From contig NC_045149.1 of assembly GCF_008831285.2 (NCBI RefSeq), positions 16,270,578-16,334,577 on the forward strand: a stretch of 64,000 bases of DNA. The letters run 5' to 3'. A program made the translations under genes and the position numbers. The notes beneath the pieces were generated by a model, which had not been told where the DNA came from, did no database searches, and saw nothing but the letters and a program-made list of their open reading frames with translations. Within the stretch, counting starts at the first letter, position 1; every line of letters starts with the position of its first letter. The DNA comes from Nymphaea colorata (Eukaryota; Streptophyta; Magnoliopsida; Nymphaeales; Nymphaeaceae). Shown here one piece after another: positions 1 to 10,081 of the stretch.

Positions 1-367
1 AACTACCTAGATGTTTCTCTGCAGATTTTGTGCACTTGAGTGCCAAAATCTCATGTGAACATTCTGCATAAGGATGATAAACTAATTGTGCATCAAGTTT
101 GGGTGGAGATTAAAGATAAATTATAAATGGATGCCTAATACAGATGACTGCTTCGTTGAAGTTGAGATCAGGTTGCCACACGTATGTGTCAACCAACAAG
201 TTGGATGACACATTTGTGATGGCATGAACTTTTAAATGCAAGTGGTCATATTCATTGTCCTTCTCCTGATATTAAATGAATTATTTCTAGCTGTATTTTG
301 TTATCTCTTTTGCATTTTAACCTGTGGTACACATGTGATGCAGTGGGTAACAGGACTGCTCCTCTAA
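1..367. other. No gene recognised (probable intron or upstream DNA of the ABC1K gene)
   Basis: AT-rich sequence with no open frame I can assign to a family. The first recognised exon of the kinase gene (2313) begins inside a codon, so its upstream exons must lie here unrecognised or, more likely, left of the window. This stretch is then part of that intron. Confidence 0.4.
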
Positions 368-595
368 CCCACAATCAACATCTGAACTAAACTACGGAAA
401 TCAAGAGAACATGGAATGAAACGAAAGTAGCTGTAGGAAAGAGAAACTCAAAGAGATTAGGGTTTCGTTAGAGTCAAAACTAATTACAAATGAGGCTCTA
501 AACATCTTTATATAGCCTCAAACAGACCCCTGGATTCCAAATAAAATAATAATAACTACATACCCAAACGCTCTTGTTGCTTTGCTCCTGCGTCA
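368..595 (-). repeat. LTR (3' copy relative to element)
   Basis: It pairs with 1946-2177 over its whole length. Shared landmarks are the start CCCACAATCAAC, the middle block ATCAAGAGAACATGGAATG and the end CTCTTGTTGC. Several substitutions separate the copies, so the insertion is not recent. Confidence 0.75.
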
Positions 596-1487
596 TACTC
601 CTCGGGTTGGGAAAGAATCGTCCTCGACAAACCAAATCTCATCTTCAAAGATATACCGGTAGAAGGCAATGCTGGGTTTGGGCTACAGAAACAGATTTAA
701 CAAGGATTCAAGTTTGGAATTGAGTCTGTGTTTGGGACCATGTTTAGGTTTATTTAGACTCAAGTAAAGAGACAAATAGGTTTAGATTTAGGTTTAGCAT
801 GGAAATCAGGCTTAGGGTAAACAAGTTGGTTTGAGCTTGGAACCGGTTCGTGAACGGGAAGAATCGGCCAGGAATCAGACGTATCGGCTCGTCTCGAGTC
901 TGAAATTGGTTTGAACCGGTTTTCTGAACCTCCTGGATCTTTGATTGGGTCTTGGATCCACAACTTGGGACCATACCCAAGGGCACTGTCGAGCTCGACT
1001 GCTCGAGGTCGGGCAAAACGCCCCACTCTGCCCGCCGCCAGGTACTTGAGGATGCTGAAGGAGTGCCTGACCGGCGGCACGAGTGCCGCCGCCGGGCAGG
1101 CCGCTCGAGGCCGGCGGTGAACTGGTTCCCACAAACAGGCGGCGGGGCTTCTTCCCTCGTTTTGGGTGGTAACCTTACTGCCTCCACCGTTTGACGCCTC
1201 TGGGTCGCCGGAGACAAGTGGCAGCGCCCGCCAACCCGAAGTCGCCGGAGGGGAGGAGAACCAGCGGACGATCCGGCGGACATGCCTGTTCCTTTGAAGA
1301 AAAGCTGTCGCCGCGGCCAAAAAATGCCCCGTCCAACCTCCGTTCGCCTGAAAATGGGCTGTCTGAGCTCCTGCCTCCGACTGCCTCCAATGTGTCCGGC
1401 GACAACTGTACGTACTACGTACAACAGCTGATGACCCACGATGGTGGGCGATTCCATCGCCGCGCGTCCAACACTCGCCCAAGTCGC

Positions 1488-1952
1488 CTATTCGACTCCA
1501 ACTGGTGGCAACGGCAAGGGTTCTCCGGGGGACTTCTTCAAAATAGCTGGAGGCATTCCCATTGTCACGGTATATCCGTCATTTGGTTCTGGTTCCTGTC
1601 CCAAACCGCTACCGTTGGCTACAGGGTCCATCGGTGCCTCCATCGCTGGCGTTTGAGGGATGTTCTGGTCCTCTGGTTCTAGTTTCATTGACGGGTTATC
1701 TTGAATGTGCAACATCTGTGCTTTTATGGAATCCAGCCTTTAAGCGCATTCAAGGTCTGCACTCATCCATTCTTCCATCCTTTTCGAGCATTCAGCGAGG
1801 GCTTCGTTCATCCGTTGCATATCCTCTTGCAGGTTTATCATCATAATCAGCAGTTGTAACATCCTAGGGTTTTGCTTACCTGCATGTACATTTGCCTTCT
1901 GGGCTGCTTCTAGCATAACAAGATCGTTCCTCAAGTCCTCACCCACCCACAA
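1488..1952 (-). pseudogene. Gag-like remnant of the LTR element
   Basis: Reading away from the right LTR on the minus strand, an open frame encodes an acidic, helix-prone peptide rich in Met, Gln, Glu and Leu (about 1952-1740). After a stop and frame change, a proline- and glutamate-rich stretch follows (1715-1488). Plant Ty3/gypsy Gag proteins often begin with such a coiled-coil region followed by a Pro-rich linker, but the conserved Gag core is missing. The assignment rests mostly on position between LTRs. Long overlapping frames farther in (750-1482) are GC-rich shadow frames that I do not call as genes. Confidence 0.4.
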
Positions 1953-2177
1953 TCAACGTCTGAATTAAACTAAGGAAATCAAGAGAACATGGAATGAAAC
2001 GAAAATAGCTATAGGAAAGAGAAACTCAAAAAGGTTCGGGTTTCATTAGACTCAAAACTAATTACAAATGAGGTTCTAAACACCTTTATATAGCCTAAAA
2101 CGGACCCTTGGATCTGGATCCAAACAAATAACAATAAATAAAAATCCAAACACTCTTGTTGCTTCGCTCCTGTATCA
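1946..2177 (-). repeat. LTR (5' copy relative to element)
   Basis: Partner of 368-595. It includes a TTTATATAG stretch near 2087, also present in the other copy. No clear tRNA primer-binding site follows it on the minus strand. Confidence 0.75.
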
Positions 2178-2312
2178 ACATGCATAGTAACGCTTCAGGC
2201 ATTTTTTTTGTTACAATTTCGTGAAGTCATCTTATTGCTATTTGAGACCTGCAAGTGCATGTATTTAGTAGTTTTTGATGTAATCAAGAGCGCCACTTGT
2301 ATCCTTTTTCAG

Positions 2313-4298
2313 GATTAGCATTAGCTGCTGATCAAGGTTTCAAGACATTTAAAGCAGCCTATCCCTATGTTGTTCGTAAACTGCTTACCGATAATTCAGC
2401 TCCTATGAGAAGAATTTTACATTCAGTAATACTGCTATCACTTCTTTGTTTCATTATATATTTTTTCTGGTATTTAACAGTGCTTCACTGATGAAATCCT
2501 CCTCTGTTAAGGTTTTGCTAAACCAAAAGAAGGAACTTCAGTGGGAGAAACTCACATTGTTTCTGGAAGCAGGTGGAGGCGGTTACATGTAAGAAAATTT
2601 CCTCTCCATGTTTTTGGAAATTTTGTTTCTAAAATTTCCAGTATATCATCCACCTAATTCTACTTAAAATAGATTGTCCTGTTGCAGTTGGCATATGCCC
2701 ATAGAGCTTCTAATAACTTGTGCTGAGCTAATCAGGCTGAACATTAAATTAGCACGGAAGGACTGTTTCTAGCTAGAGTTCGAAGTGTATAGAGTGGAGA
2801 GCTGTGTTCATAATTAGAGTTCATTAATTTCTGCAAAGTGAACCCTTGCCCTTTCACTGTTAGCACTTTATTTTTTTTTTTCTTTTAAGTAAATGGTATT
2901 TCTGTGGTGTCTTAAGCTTGCTAATGATGTCGACAACTGTAGTTTGTAATTAATAATAAAGAAAACTAAATCCCTTTTCTTCAATTTGTATTTTATTGAG
3001 AGCCAAATTAAGAGATGGTGACCTCTAATGGAGCAAAGCTTGATGAACTCCTTAGATCGTGAGGCTCCCCTACTTACATAATAACATCATATTTCATAGT
3101 ATGCTATTTAACACATATCTAACTTCAGTAGTGTGTGTTGTGCAAAGCTTCAAGCATTATCTATTATTGCTGCCTAATCAAATTATCAACCACTGTGTCA
3201 TCTGGCATATATATATGTCATGACAGGCAGCGTTGTTGACACTTCATGCATGGCATTTGTTGACACTTTATAGCTGAATGCAAACCAAAGTTACTTTTAG
3301 AAAGCTGTATAGCCTTGCATATATGTTTTAGACTCTTATAAGCAACAGCTACAGGCCTAAAGCACAGCCAAGAATCAAAAAATTCAAATGAGAAAGAACT
3401 GAACTCCAGAAATTTTTATTATTAAAGTAAATAAAAATCTTGGAAGTAGCAAAAAGCCAAAAACATAGCCATACAATTTTCATCAGAATGAGCTAATCAA
3501 TATCTGAAATTTTCAATTGATAACGCCTAACATGGGTTAACCTTGAAGCTTGTAGATTAGGTTCAAACTCTAGGAGTCCTTTGGTATAATTGACTCCTAC
3601 ATGTGGATAAATTCAGTTGAATGCACCTGCCATGGCTGATCTTTGAATTTTGTGATTTGAACTGCATTTCTACCTGAAATGGTACCTGTTGGAGGTGCAA
3701 TGTGGGTGCTGCAATTTTCAATATTGTATTCTGTAGGTTCTAATTGGTTTTGTTGTTATTTTATATCTTAACTTTGATCTCGGGATTTGTCAAATTCACC
3801 TTGTGCTCACTGAAAGGAAAAGTAACACATATAACAGAAAGCAGGCAGAAGATAGGCAATGGTAATTGAATTGCATAGTGCAACTAGTGAGTAATTTTTA
3901 TTAAATACTCTCTCAATAAGATATATTTTAATTTCAGCTCCCACAGATTGAGCTGTTGAGCAACATTCAAATCTATATTAGTTTCGTTATGCTACATGAT
4001 TGTCTCAACATTTTCCTGTTCAAAGTCTGTACTTTGTAATTTTTCTATCATTTCCTGGTTGATCTTTATGTGTCTCAAAGGCAACACCACAGGAGGTAGG
4101 TGCCTTATGCCCTTATCTTTATTAATCTCTTTGGTGTCATCTAAAAATCACTTGGTGTTTTCTTTTCCTTTAAGATCCTATAAGTATTCAGCTGTTTCGG
4201 AAAGAAGCATAGAAAGAAAAGTGGTAATAGCATAGATTTTCCTATTGGAAAAATATACTAATCTCACATGCACTTATTATGTTTTCTTCAGCTTTATA

Positions 4299-4334
<36 letters not shown>

Positions 4335-7300
4335 CTGTGAATCGAATATTCCCAGATGTCGGTGGACAGGACCAACTACCTATTTTTGCTTTTATAGCTT
4401 TCTTTTGTTGTTTTTGTTTTTGTTGACATTCTCAATGAGCTTCTATCAACAACATCGGTTGGTGAATGACCTTCTTGACATCCATGATTGATTTATCTAT
4501 TTTTGGGAGTGTCAATTTTATCGGATTGATGGTCTTCAGTAGTTTCAATATTATCTTTGTGTGCCATCTTCTATAGCGATTTTGCAAAAAATAAACTTGG
4601 TTGATTTATTATGTAATGAGTTTGTTCAAATAGTTCTGGCACATCACTCTTTTCATATGCTCATTGCAGGAGTCAAACTAGTGTTCTGACAGCACCCCAC
4701 AGTGACAGTCCTGATGGAAATGTTGGCAATATTCATGGTAACATGTTGAGTGTTGCATATTTGGTACTGAGGCTCCTGCCTTCTGAGAATGGCGCTGCAT
4801 TGAGGAGGCTATTAATGACTGTTGTATGTGTTCTCCCAAAATTACCAATAAAAGTGCCATGTAGTTTTGAATCTTAAAATGAATTTCTTGAAAGCTTGGT
4901 TGCTGCCATTTATTTGCTCATGAGTGAAAGTCATATTGGTCCATCTTTTTTATGGTGTATGCTCAACTAGCATTTAAGCCTGGGCATCGGAGAGTACCCG
5001 GCCAGATTTAGGCCTTGGCTCAGGCCCCAAAAAAAGGCACTGAGCCGGCTCGATAAGTTATTGGGCTGCTCAAGTGGGCCCGAGTACACCCGATTCAGCC
5101 CAATAAGATATTTTTAATATTTTTTTATTGATTTATATATATAATTATAATATTTTATTACGGTTAATTGTATTTATATATTATTTTTTTATTAAACAGA
5201 TATTTTTACTTTTAACCAGGCCGGGCCCGGCTCGGGTTTCGGGTGCCGGCCCGATACCCAGGCCTACTAGCATTAATATTTTAATTTCCTAATTGATAGA
5301 GACTGTTAATCCTGCTTGTGTGCCAATTGATATCTGGCTATTTGGAAATGCTGGTTTTTTAGCTTACTATTTTCTCCCACCTGGATTTACATTATAACGT
5401 CTACATATAACCTCACTTTCTAAGGAAAAGATGGGAAAGGAAGTAACTTTGCTAGCCATCTTGTAACTATAGATAGAATTAGATCACATGCAACTTTGTT
5501 AGTCAGTGGGTATCTGCCATGCATCATGACAAGTCTCAGATTAGCTAACCTGATAAATGGAATCATACCTTGACATTGCTTCATCCTAGCATGATTAGTC
5601 ACATGCAAGTGGTTGGTGGTCACGTACCACAAAACAGTCTTCAAGTGGAGGCAGTTATATATACATGCAAAAATGCATACAGTATTGGGGATGGTGGTTG
5701 GCTTGGTCAGCAATAGGCCTGGGCGTCGGGCCGGGCCGCCAGCGGGTACCCGACCCGGGCCGGCCCCACCGGCCCGATGCCCACCCCTACTCAGCAGTAT
5801 CTACTTCTTTGTGAGAAGAAGAGGACAAAATTTGGTCAATGCCACCTTTGGGGATGCTATTGTACTTTCAACTAGAGCCATTTCAGGTGCTTGACTAGAG
5901 GGTTCAAGGGAGTGGAAAGGTCGATGGATGTACTCATTGTAACAACCCGACCCGCTCCTGGGCTCTTGGTTCGGCGGATCCCAACCCGCCCCTTAGCAGT
6001 TTTGGCTCCAACTTCAAAAAGGCTAGGAACCAGAACAACCATCTCTTTAATGACTCTCTTTATAAGCTCTTGAAAATCATTCACAATCTTCAATACGGGA
6101 CTAAATTCTGGGTGTTACAATCCACTCCACTTAAAGCACACGCGTCCGTGCATGTAGGACCCTAGGTCCGAGTGTTGATCCGGCTCTGATACCATTATAA
6201 CAACCCGATCTACTTCTACGCTCAGGCCTCGGCGGATCCCAACCTGCCCCTAGCAGTTTCGGCTCTAACTTCAAAAAGGATAGTAACCATGACAATCATC
6301 TCATTAATGACCCCCCTTATAAGCCCTTAAAGATCCCTCACAATCTTCAATACAAGACTAAATTTTTCGGATGTTACAATCCACCCCCTTTAAGGCACAC
6401 GCGTTCGAGCGTGTGAGACCCTAGGTCCGAGTGTTGAACGAGCTCTGATACCACTGTAACAACTCGACCCACTCTTGGACTTGGGTCCTGGTTCGGTGGA
6501 TTTCAACCTGCCCCCTAGCAATTTTGGCTGCAACCCAAAAAGGCTAGGAACCAAGACAACCATCTATTCAGTAACCCCTTTTATAAGTCCTTGAAGATTC
6601 CTTACAATCTTCAATATGAGACTAAATATTTGGGGTGTTACACTCCTGGCACTGCTTAAATTAAATATGAAAGATGGGAAGGGGAGACAATTTTGTTTGG
6701 AGAGACGTCCAACCTCCATGAATCACAAGGATTCCAAGTTGTCCAAATTTACATTGTACAAGGGACCTGTCCAAAGTGCATGCATCACAATGGTGCCTGT
6801 CCTTTTTTGTTTCTTTGATAGGCATACAGGTTTTAATTGCCATGGGTTGCACGGCAATTTTGCCATTTTTGTCCTCCTTTTGTGGCTTTCTTAGGCCCTT
6901 TGAGTTGCCTATCCATTCCTTGAGTACTAATTTTTATTTTCCTTTTCATACGATGGGCTGCCACAATATTCAATCTAATCCTAAGGCGAATGTGAAATGA
7001 ATTTGTGAACCTAATCGAACTTGGAGGATAGAATCAACCCCTTAGTACGAATCAGCTTTTCAACTAGTTTATTATATCCACAATGGTTTTCTATACCCAT
7101 ATCTAATCCAAAAAACGTGGAACATTTTCTAGACTGATCTAATAGCAATTTCTGTATCATTATGACAGATGAGTAACAGAGTGGCTGTTAGTTCACACTT
7201 ACTTGCGTTATTAAGACAGATTAACTTTGATCAGCTAGGACCGTGCAAATGAAATTTGGGGTAGTATAAGTCAGTCTTTCATAGCCAGCTATTGAAGAGA

Positions 7301-8431
7301 TGCTCTGATATACTGCTTACCCAGATTGGTAGTGTGTGTTTATATGTTATTCCAGCTTATCTGACCCTTCCATGAATTGGGACAAATGAATAGCCTTTAA
7401 TGGTTCATGACTTGTTCACATGTTCCACTGTTGCTCTTGGCAGTTCCTCCTCTGCAAACCAGAACAAAGTTTCTTTCAGATGTCGACCATGGTCTTCTCA
7501 TTATCTTTTAACGCTACATGAGAGTTCATATGATTTTTCCTTACTGATAAAATAATTTGCACAAATATTTGCCTGCTAGAAGGCCTCCCCTATCTTATGT
7601 GCACGACACTGCTCCAGGCTCTTGTGCTTTGTTTGCTAGTATTTCTTCAAAATTCTTATGGATATAGCATTAGATGCATACAAGGACTTTCTTATACTTT
7701 CAGTTTTATGGGTTCTGTTGTATTAGTGTATAGTTCTACTTTGCGGCATTACTTTTTCTTGAAGAACGGTAGGCATCTTTGTGGCTGAAGCTCTTTTAAA
7801 CAAATAGTCATAATAGGACTGAAAAACATCCTCCTCCCTTTTTTTTTTGGAAGCTTATGTTTCCTGCAATCTCATGCACAAGTGCAAAGATTTTTTTTCT
7901 TGGAAAGAGATGCAGTTGTTTATATGCATATATAAGGATATGCAGATTCTCCGAAGTGTCACTATGCTGATAACTCTGTCCATGTCTAAATTATGGCAAT
8001 TTAACTGTGGTGATGATTAGGACCCTGTGTCTCTACTTCAAGCTTTTATCTCCTCTGGGGCTTCTTCATTTCGACAATGCGCTGCCCAAATCCTTGGAAA
8101 CATTATGTATCATTGGGTATCTGAAGCTTTGGGGAAGTATGCGTGCATGGAAGTACCAGATGTGCAAGAAAACCACAAAGCATGTGGGACTCCTGTATCA
8201 GCCCATCAACTTTATAAAATTCTTTGGAGGGATCGCCGGGTCAAAGTAATTCTTGGCAGAATATTACAAATAATTTGGAGGAGGCCACTCCTGATGCTCA
8301 GATTTTCTTGGTGTTCTTTTTCGATATTGTCATCATCATTTTCTCAAACATTTTATCTTCTGTTACGGGGTTTGGAGGTACAAATCAACTTTTTTGGAAC
8401 TCCAAAAAGACTGTTTGCTTTGAATATTTAG
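2313..8431 (+). CDS. ABC1/UbiB-family atypical kinase (ABC1K), 3' part of gene
   Basis: Four exons are assembled: 2313-2425, 2512-2588, 4670-4823 and 8021-8431 (stop TAG 8429-8431). Junction phases agree: the first opens with two bases of a split codon, the second ends in AT that joins G at 4670, and the last junction is phase 0. The product has the C-terminal signature of plant ABC1K proteins, with the run GFKTFKAAYPYVVRKLL, then LVLRLLPSENGAALRRLL, then DPVSLLQAFIS and a basic tail. ABC1K proteins are chloroplast or mitochondrial atypical kinases acting in prenylquinone and lipid metabolism. The kinase catalytic motifs lie upstream of the window. A small extra exon between 2588 and 4670 cannot be excluded, because the joined region is short of some relatives and Gly-rich. 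The ABC1K subgroup cannot be fixed from this part alone. Confidence 0.78.
2589..4669 (+). other. ABC1K intron with 30-base poly-T
   Basis: AT-rich intron bounded by GTAAG at 2589 and TTGCAG before 4670. It contains an uninterrupted T run at 4301-4330. No element with defined ends was recognised. Short stretches near 3930-4235 look weakly exon-like but have no family match. Confidence 0.5.
4975..5266. mobile_element. hAT-type non-autonomous element (292 bp)
   Basis: The ends are inverted repeats: the left begins TAAGCCTGGGCATCGG and the right, read inverted, begins TAGGCCTGGGTATCGG. The element is flanked by a perfect 8-bp duplication CTAGCATT (4967-4974 and 5267-5274), the target-site length of the hAT superfamily. 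Subterminal regions are GC-rich (GGGCCCGG-type) and the centre is AT-rich. It encodes no transposase. It lies in the last ABC1K intron. Confidence 0.85.
5714..5789. mobile_element. Very short hAT-type element of the same family (76 bp)
   Basis: It begins TAGGCCTGGGCGTCGGG and ends CCCGATGCCCACCCCTA, the same termini as the 4975-5266 element, with almost no interior. Flanking 8-mers GTCAGCAA and CTCAGCAG agree at six positions, consistent with an aged target-site duplication. It is either a deletion derivative reduced to its GC-rich subterminal parts or a partial excision product. Confidence 0.65.
5938..6642 (-). mobile_element. TRIM element with three tandem LTRs
   Basis: Three LTR copies of about 182-188 bp lie at 5938-6119, 6196-6378 and 6455-6642, each bounded by TGT/TAT and ACA ends. 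They are separated by two internal segments of about 75 bp (6120-6195, 6379-6454). Each internal segment ends in GCTCTGATACCA, the complement of a TGGTATCAGAGC primer-binding site for initiator-Met tRNA, and starts with the complement of a purine tract, so the element is on the minus strand. The flanks CTCAT (5933-5937) and CTCCT (6643-6647) agree at 4 of 5 bases. There is no coding capacity, so any mobility needed another element's enzymes. Confidence 0.85.
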
Positions 8432-10081
8432 AACCAGCATTTTCCTGAATTTTATTTCCTCAATGAATGTGATTATGGATTATGTAACTTGTATAAGAAC
8501 AAACAATATCAAAATATTTAGGCCTCAATGAATATTTAGACCTTGCATTTACAGGCCCTGCAACCATCATTCACCCAACGGATTATTTTACGGGCTCCTT
8601 GCGGCCTGCTCGTTGCTTCCAAATCGTGATGCGGTTGCCGCTGCTGTTCAGTCCCACCGTCAATGCTTAACCGATGCCTCCATGGTGGAGTTCGGCTCAG
8701 CCACCGATGGCTCCGGTGAACAAACACCCGTGATTGATGCTTTCTGCTTCCTGCCCCTAACTCAAAACGACGTTATGGGGTGAAAAATCAAAAGGGATGG
8801 GCACGTTTTCCAAAATCTAGTTACAATAACATTTTGGATGAAATTAGGTTATTAATAAAACGCAGTTTGCTGTCATCCAAACACGCTCAAATGTCGTTTA
8901 GGTGGTAAAATGAGTTTTTGCCACTCGAAACCTGTTTAGGAGTGGCATCCAAACCCACCCCTAAGTCTTTGGCTGTTATTAACTTCATCAACGGGGAAGC
9001 TGGTCAGAATATGCTTCTGCAGAAATTTTGTCCGGCATCAGTGGAGCCAGTGCACGTGGTTCTTCATCGTTTGCTCTGGCGTTTATTATGCTTCACGTAG
9101 AGCACAAATATCGTGGTCGGTGAAGCAATGATCTGCATTCAGGATAATCTTGTTCGAAGTTGACCAACGCCTTCTTTATTAGGGCAGGCATTCCTCTTCT
9201 GACACATTTCCTAAGAAAGTCTAATCGGGACTCTTGCAAGATCCTTTTTTTGGAAATTTGTGGAAACGGCGGAAAATTCTTGTGTTCTATGAAAGGTCAT
9301 TTTGGAGCTCCCATGTCAAATCCTCTTGTTTCACAAGAATATTCATTCTGCGGTAAACGAAAGTAGTTCTGTTGCATTGGTATTCCTCTTCCTGGGATGC
9401 CAAGAAGAGAAACACTAAGTTTCATTCACAATGGATCCATCGCGCACCTGGGCTTACCCGTTTAGATGGATGATTATCGCCCCGATGTTACTGTTCGACC
9501 ATGAAATGTGTCTCTTTGGCGAACAACTCAGTTTGAGTTCAGTCGTTAGGTATCTCCTGTAAGAAAGTCTGCGAACTGAATCGCGGTAAATGTTTTTTCA
9601 AAAATTCAAGAATTAGAGTCATATTACAATATCATATGCTATCAAGTCTACAAGGTTTTCGATTACTTAAGTCCTAATACCAACTCTATGGGACCCAATT
9701 ATTCTCCAAAATCAAAGACAGTGCCAGCCAAGAACAGGGACTCGAATAATGCAAAGACCAGCTCGGACCTTTTATGCTTTCAGATTTTTTTACTCCTTCG
9801 TAATTAACACCTCACTAATGCCTTTGATCTATAACCAAGATTGAGTGTTTGTGATCATTATAATCAATAAAACTTAATATAAGAAAAAAAATTCTCAAAT
9901 TTAGGACACCTAAGCTCACAAATAAATGAGAAGATTGAACCTAGTCTAAGGCATATATATGTTAAGATGTTCCATAAAAATCCTCAAGGTTTACACGAGA
10001 TTCATCAATATATCTGGTGGTAAGCACCTGCTACATGTCTTGCTTTGTCAGAAAATGAACTGACGCGCACAATACATCGAT
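8432..10081. other. Intergenic space between convergent ABC1K and BGAL genes, with unexplained frames
   Basis: The region between the ABC1K stop (8431) and the beta-galactosidase stop (10082) should hold both 3' UTRs. Around 8750-8970 are stretches with repeated CCAAACAC/GTTTAGG-type words that resemble a decayed miniature element, but I could not define its ends. Two short plus-strand frames at 8918-9100 and 9160-9366 have protein-like composition and no family I recognise. The rest is AT-rich without visible structure. Confidence 0.4.

Larger units (their letters stand above)
368..2177 (-). mobile_element. Decayed, internally deleted LTR retrotransposon
   Basis: Two direct repeats of about 230 bp (368-595 and 1946-2177) enclose about 1.35 kb. 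The repeats match almost base for base with scattered substitutions. On the minus strand the LTR would open with TGA and follow a purine-rich stretch near 596-610, which suits a polypurine tract and sets the orientation. The interior is GC-rich and unlike its surroundings. Next to the right LTR it carries a gag-like, coiled-coil frame; no reverse transcriptase, integrase or RNase H is visible. I found no convincing target-site duplication, so the ends are approximate. It sits in the intron or upstream DNA of the ABC1K gene. Confidence 0.7.

Noticed and set aside
750-1482. Two long overlapping minus-strand frames (235 and 240 codons)
   Set aside because: They lie in a GC-rich retroelement interior, overlap each other in different frames and show no domain; they are read as composition-driven frames.
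5938-6642. Ordinary satellite or CRISPR-like array (about 258-bp period)
   Set aside because: The repeats carry LTR ends, primer-binding sites and purine tracts, so they are tandem LTRs of a TRIM element.
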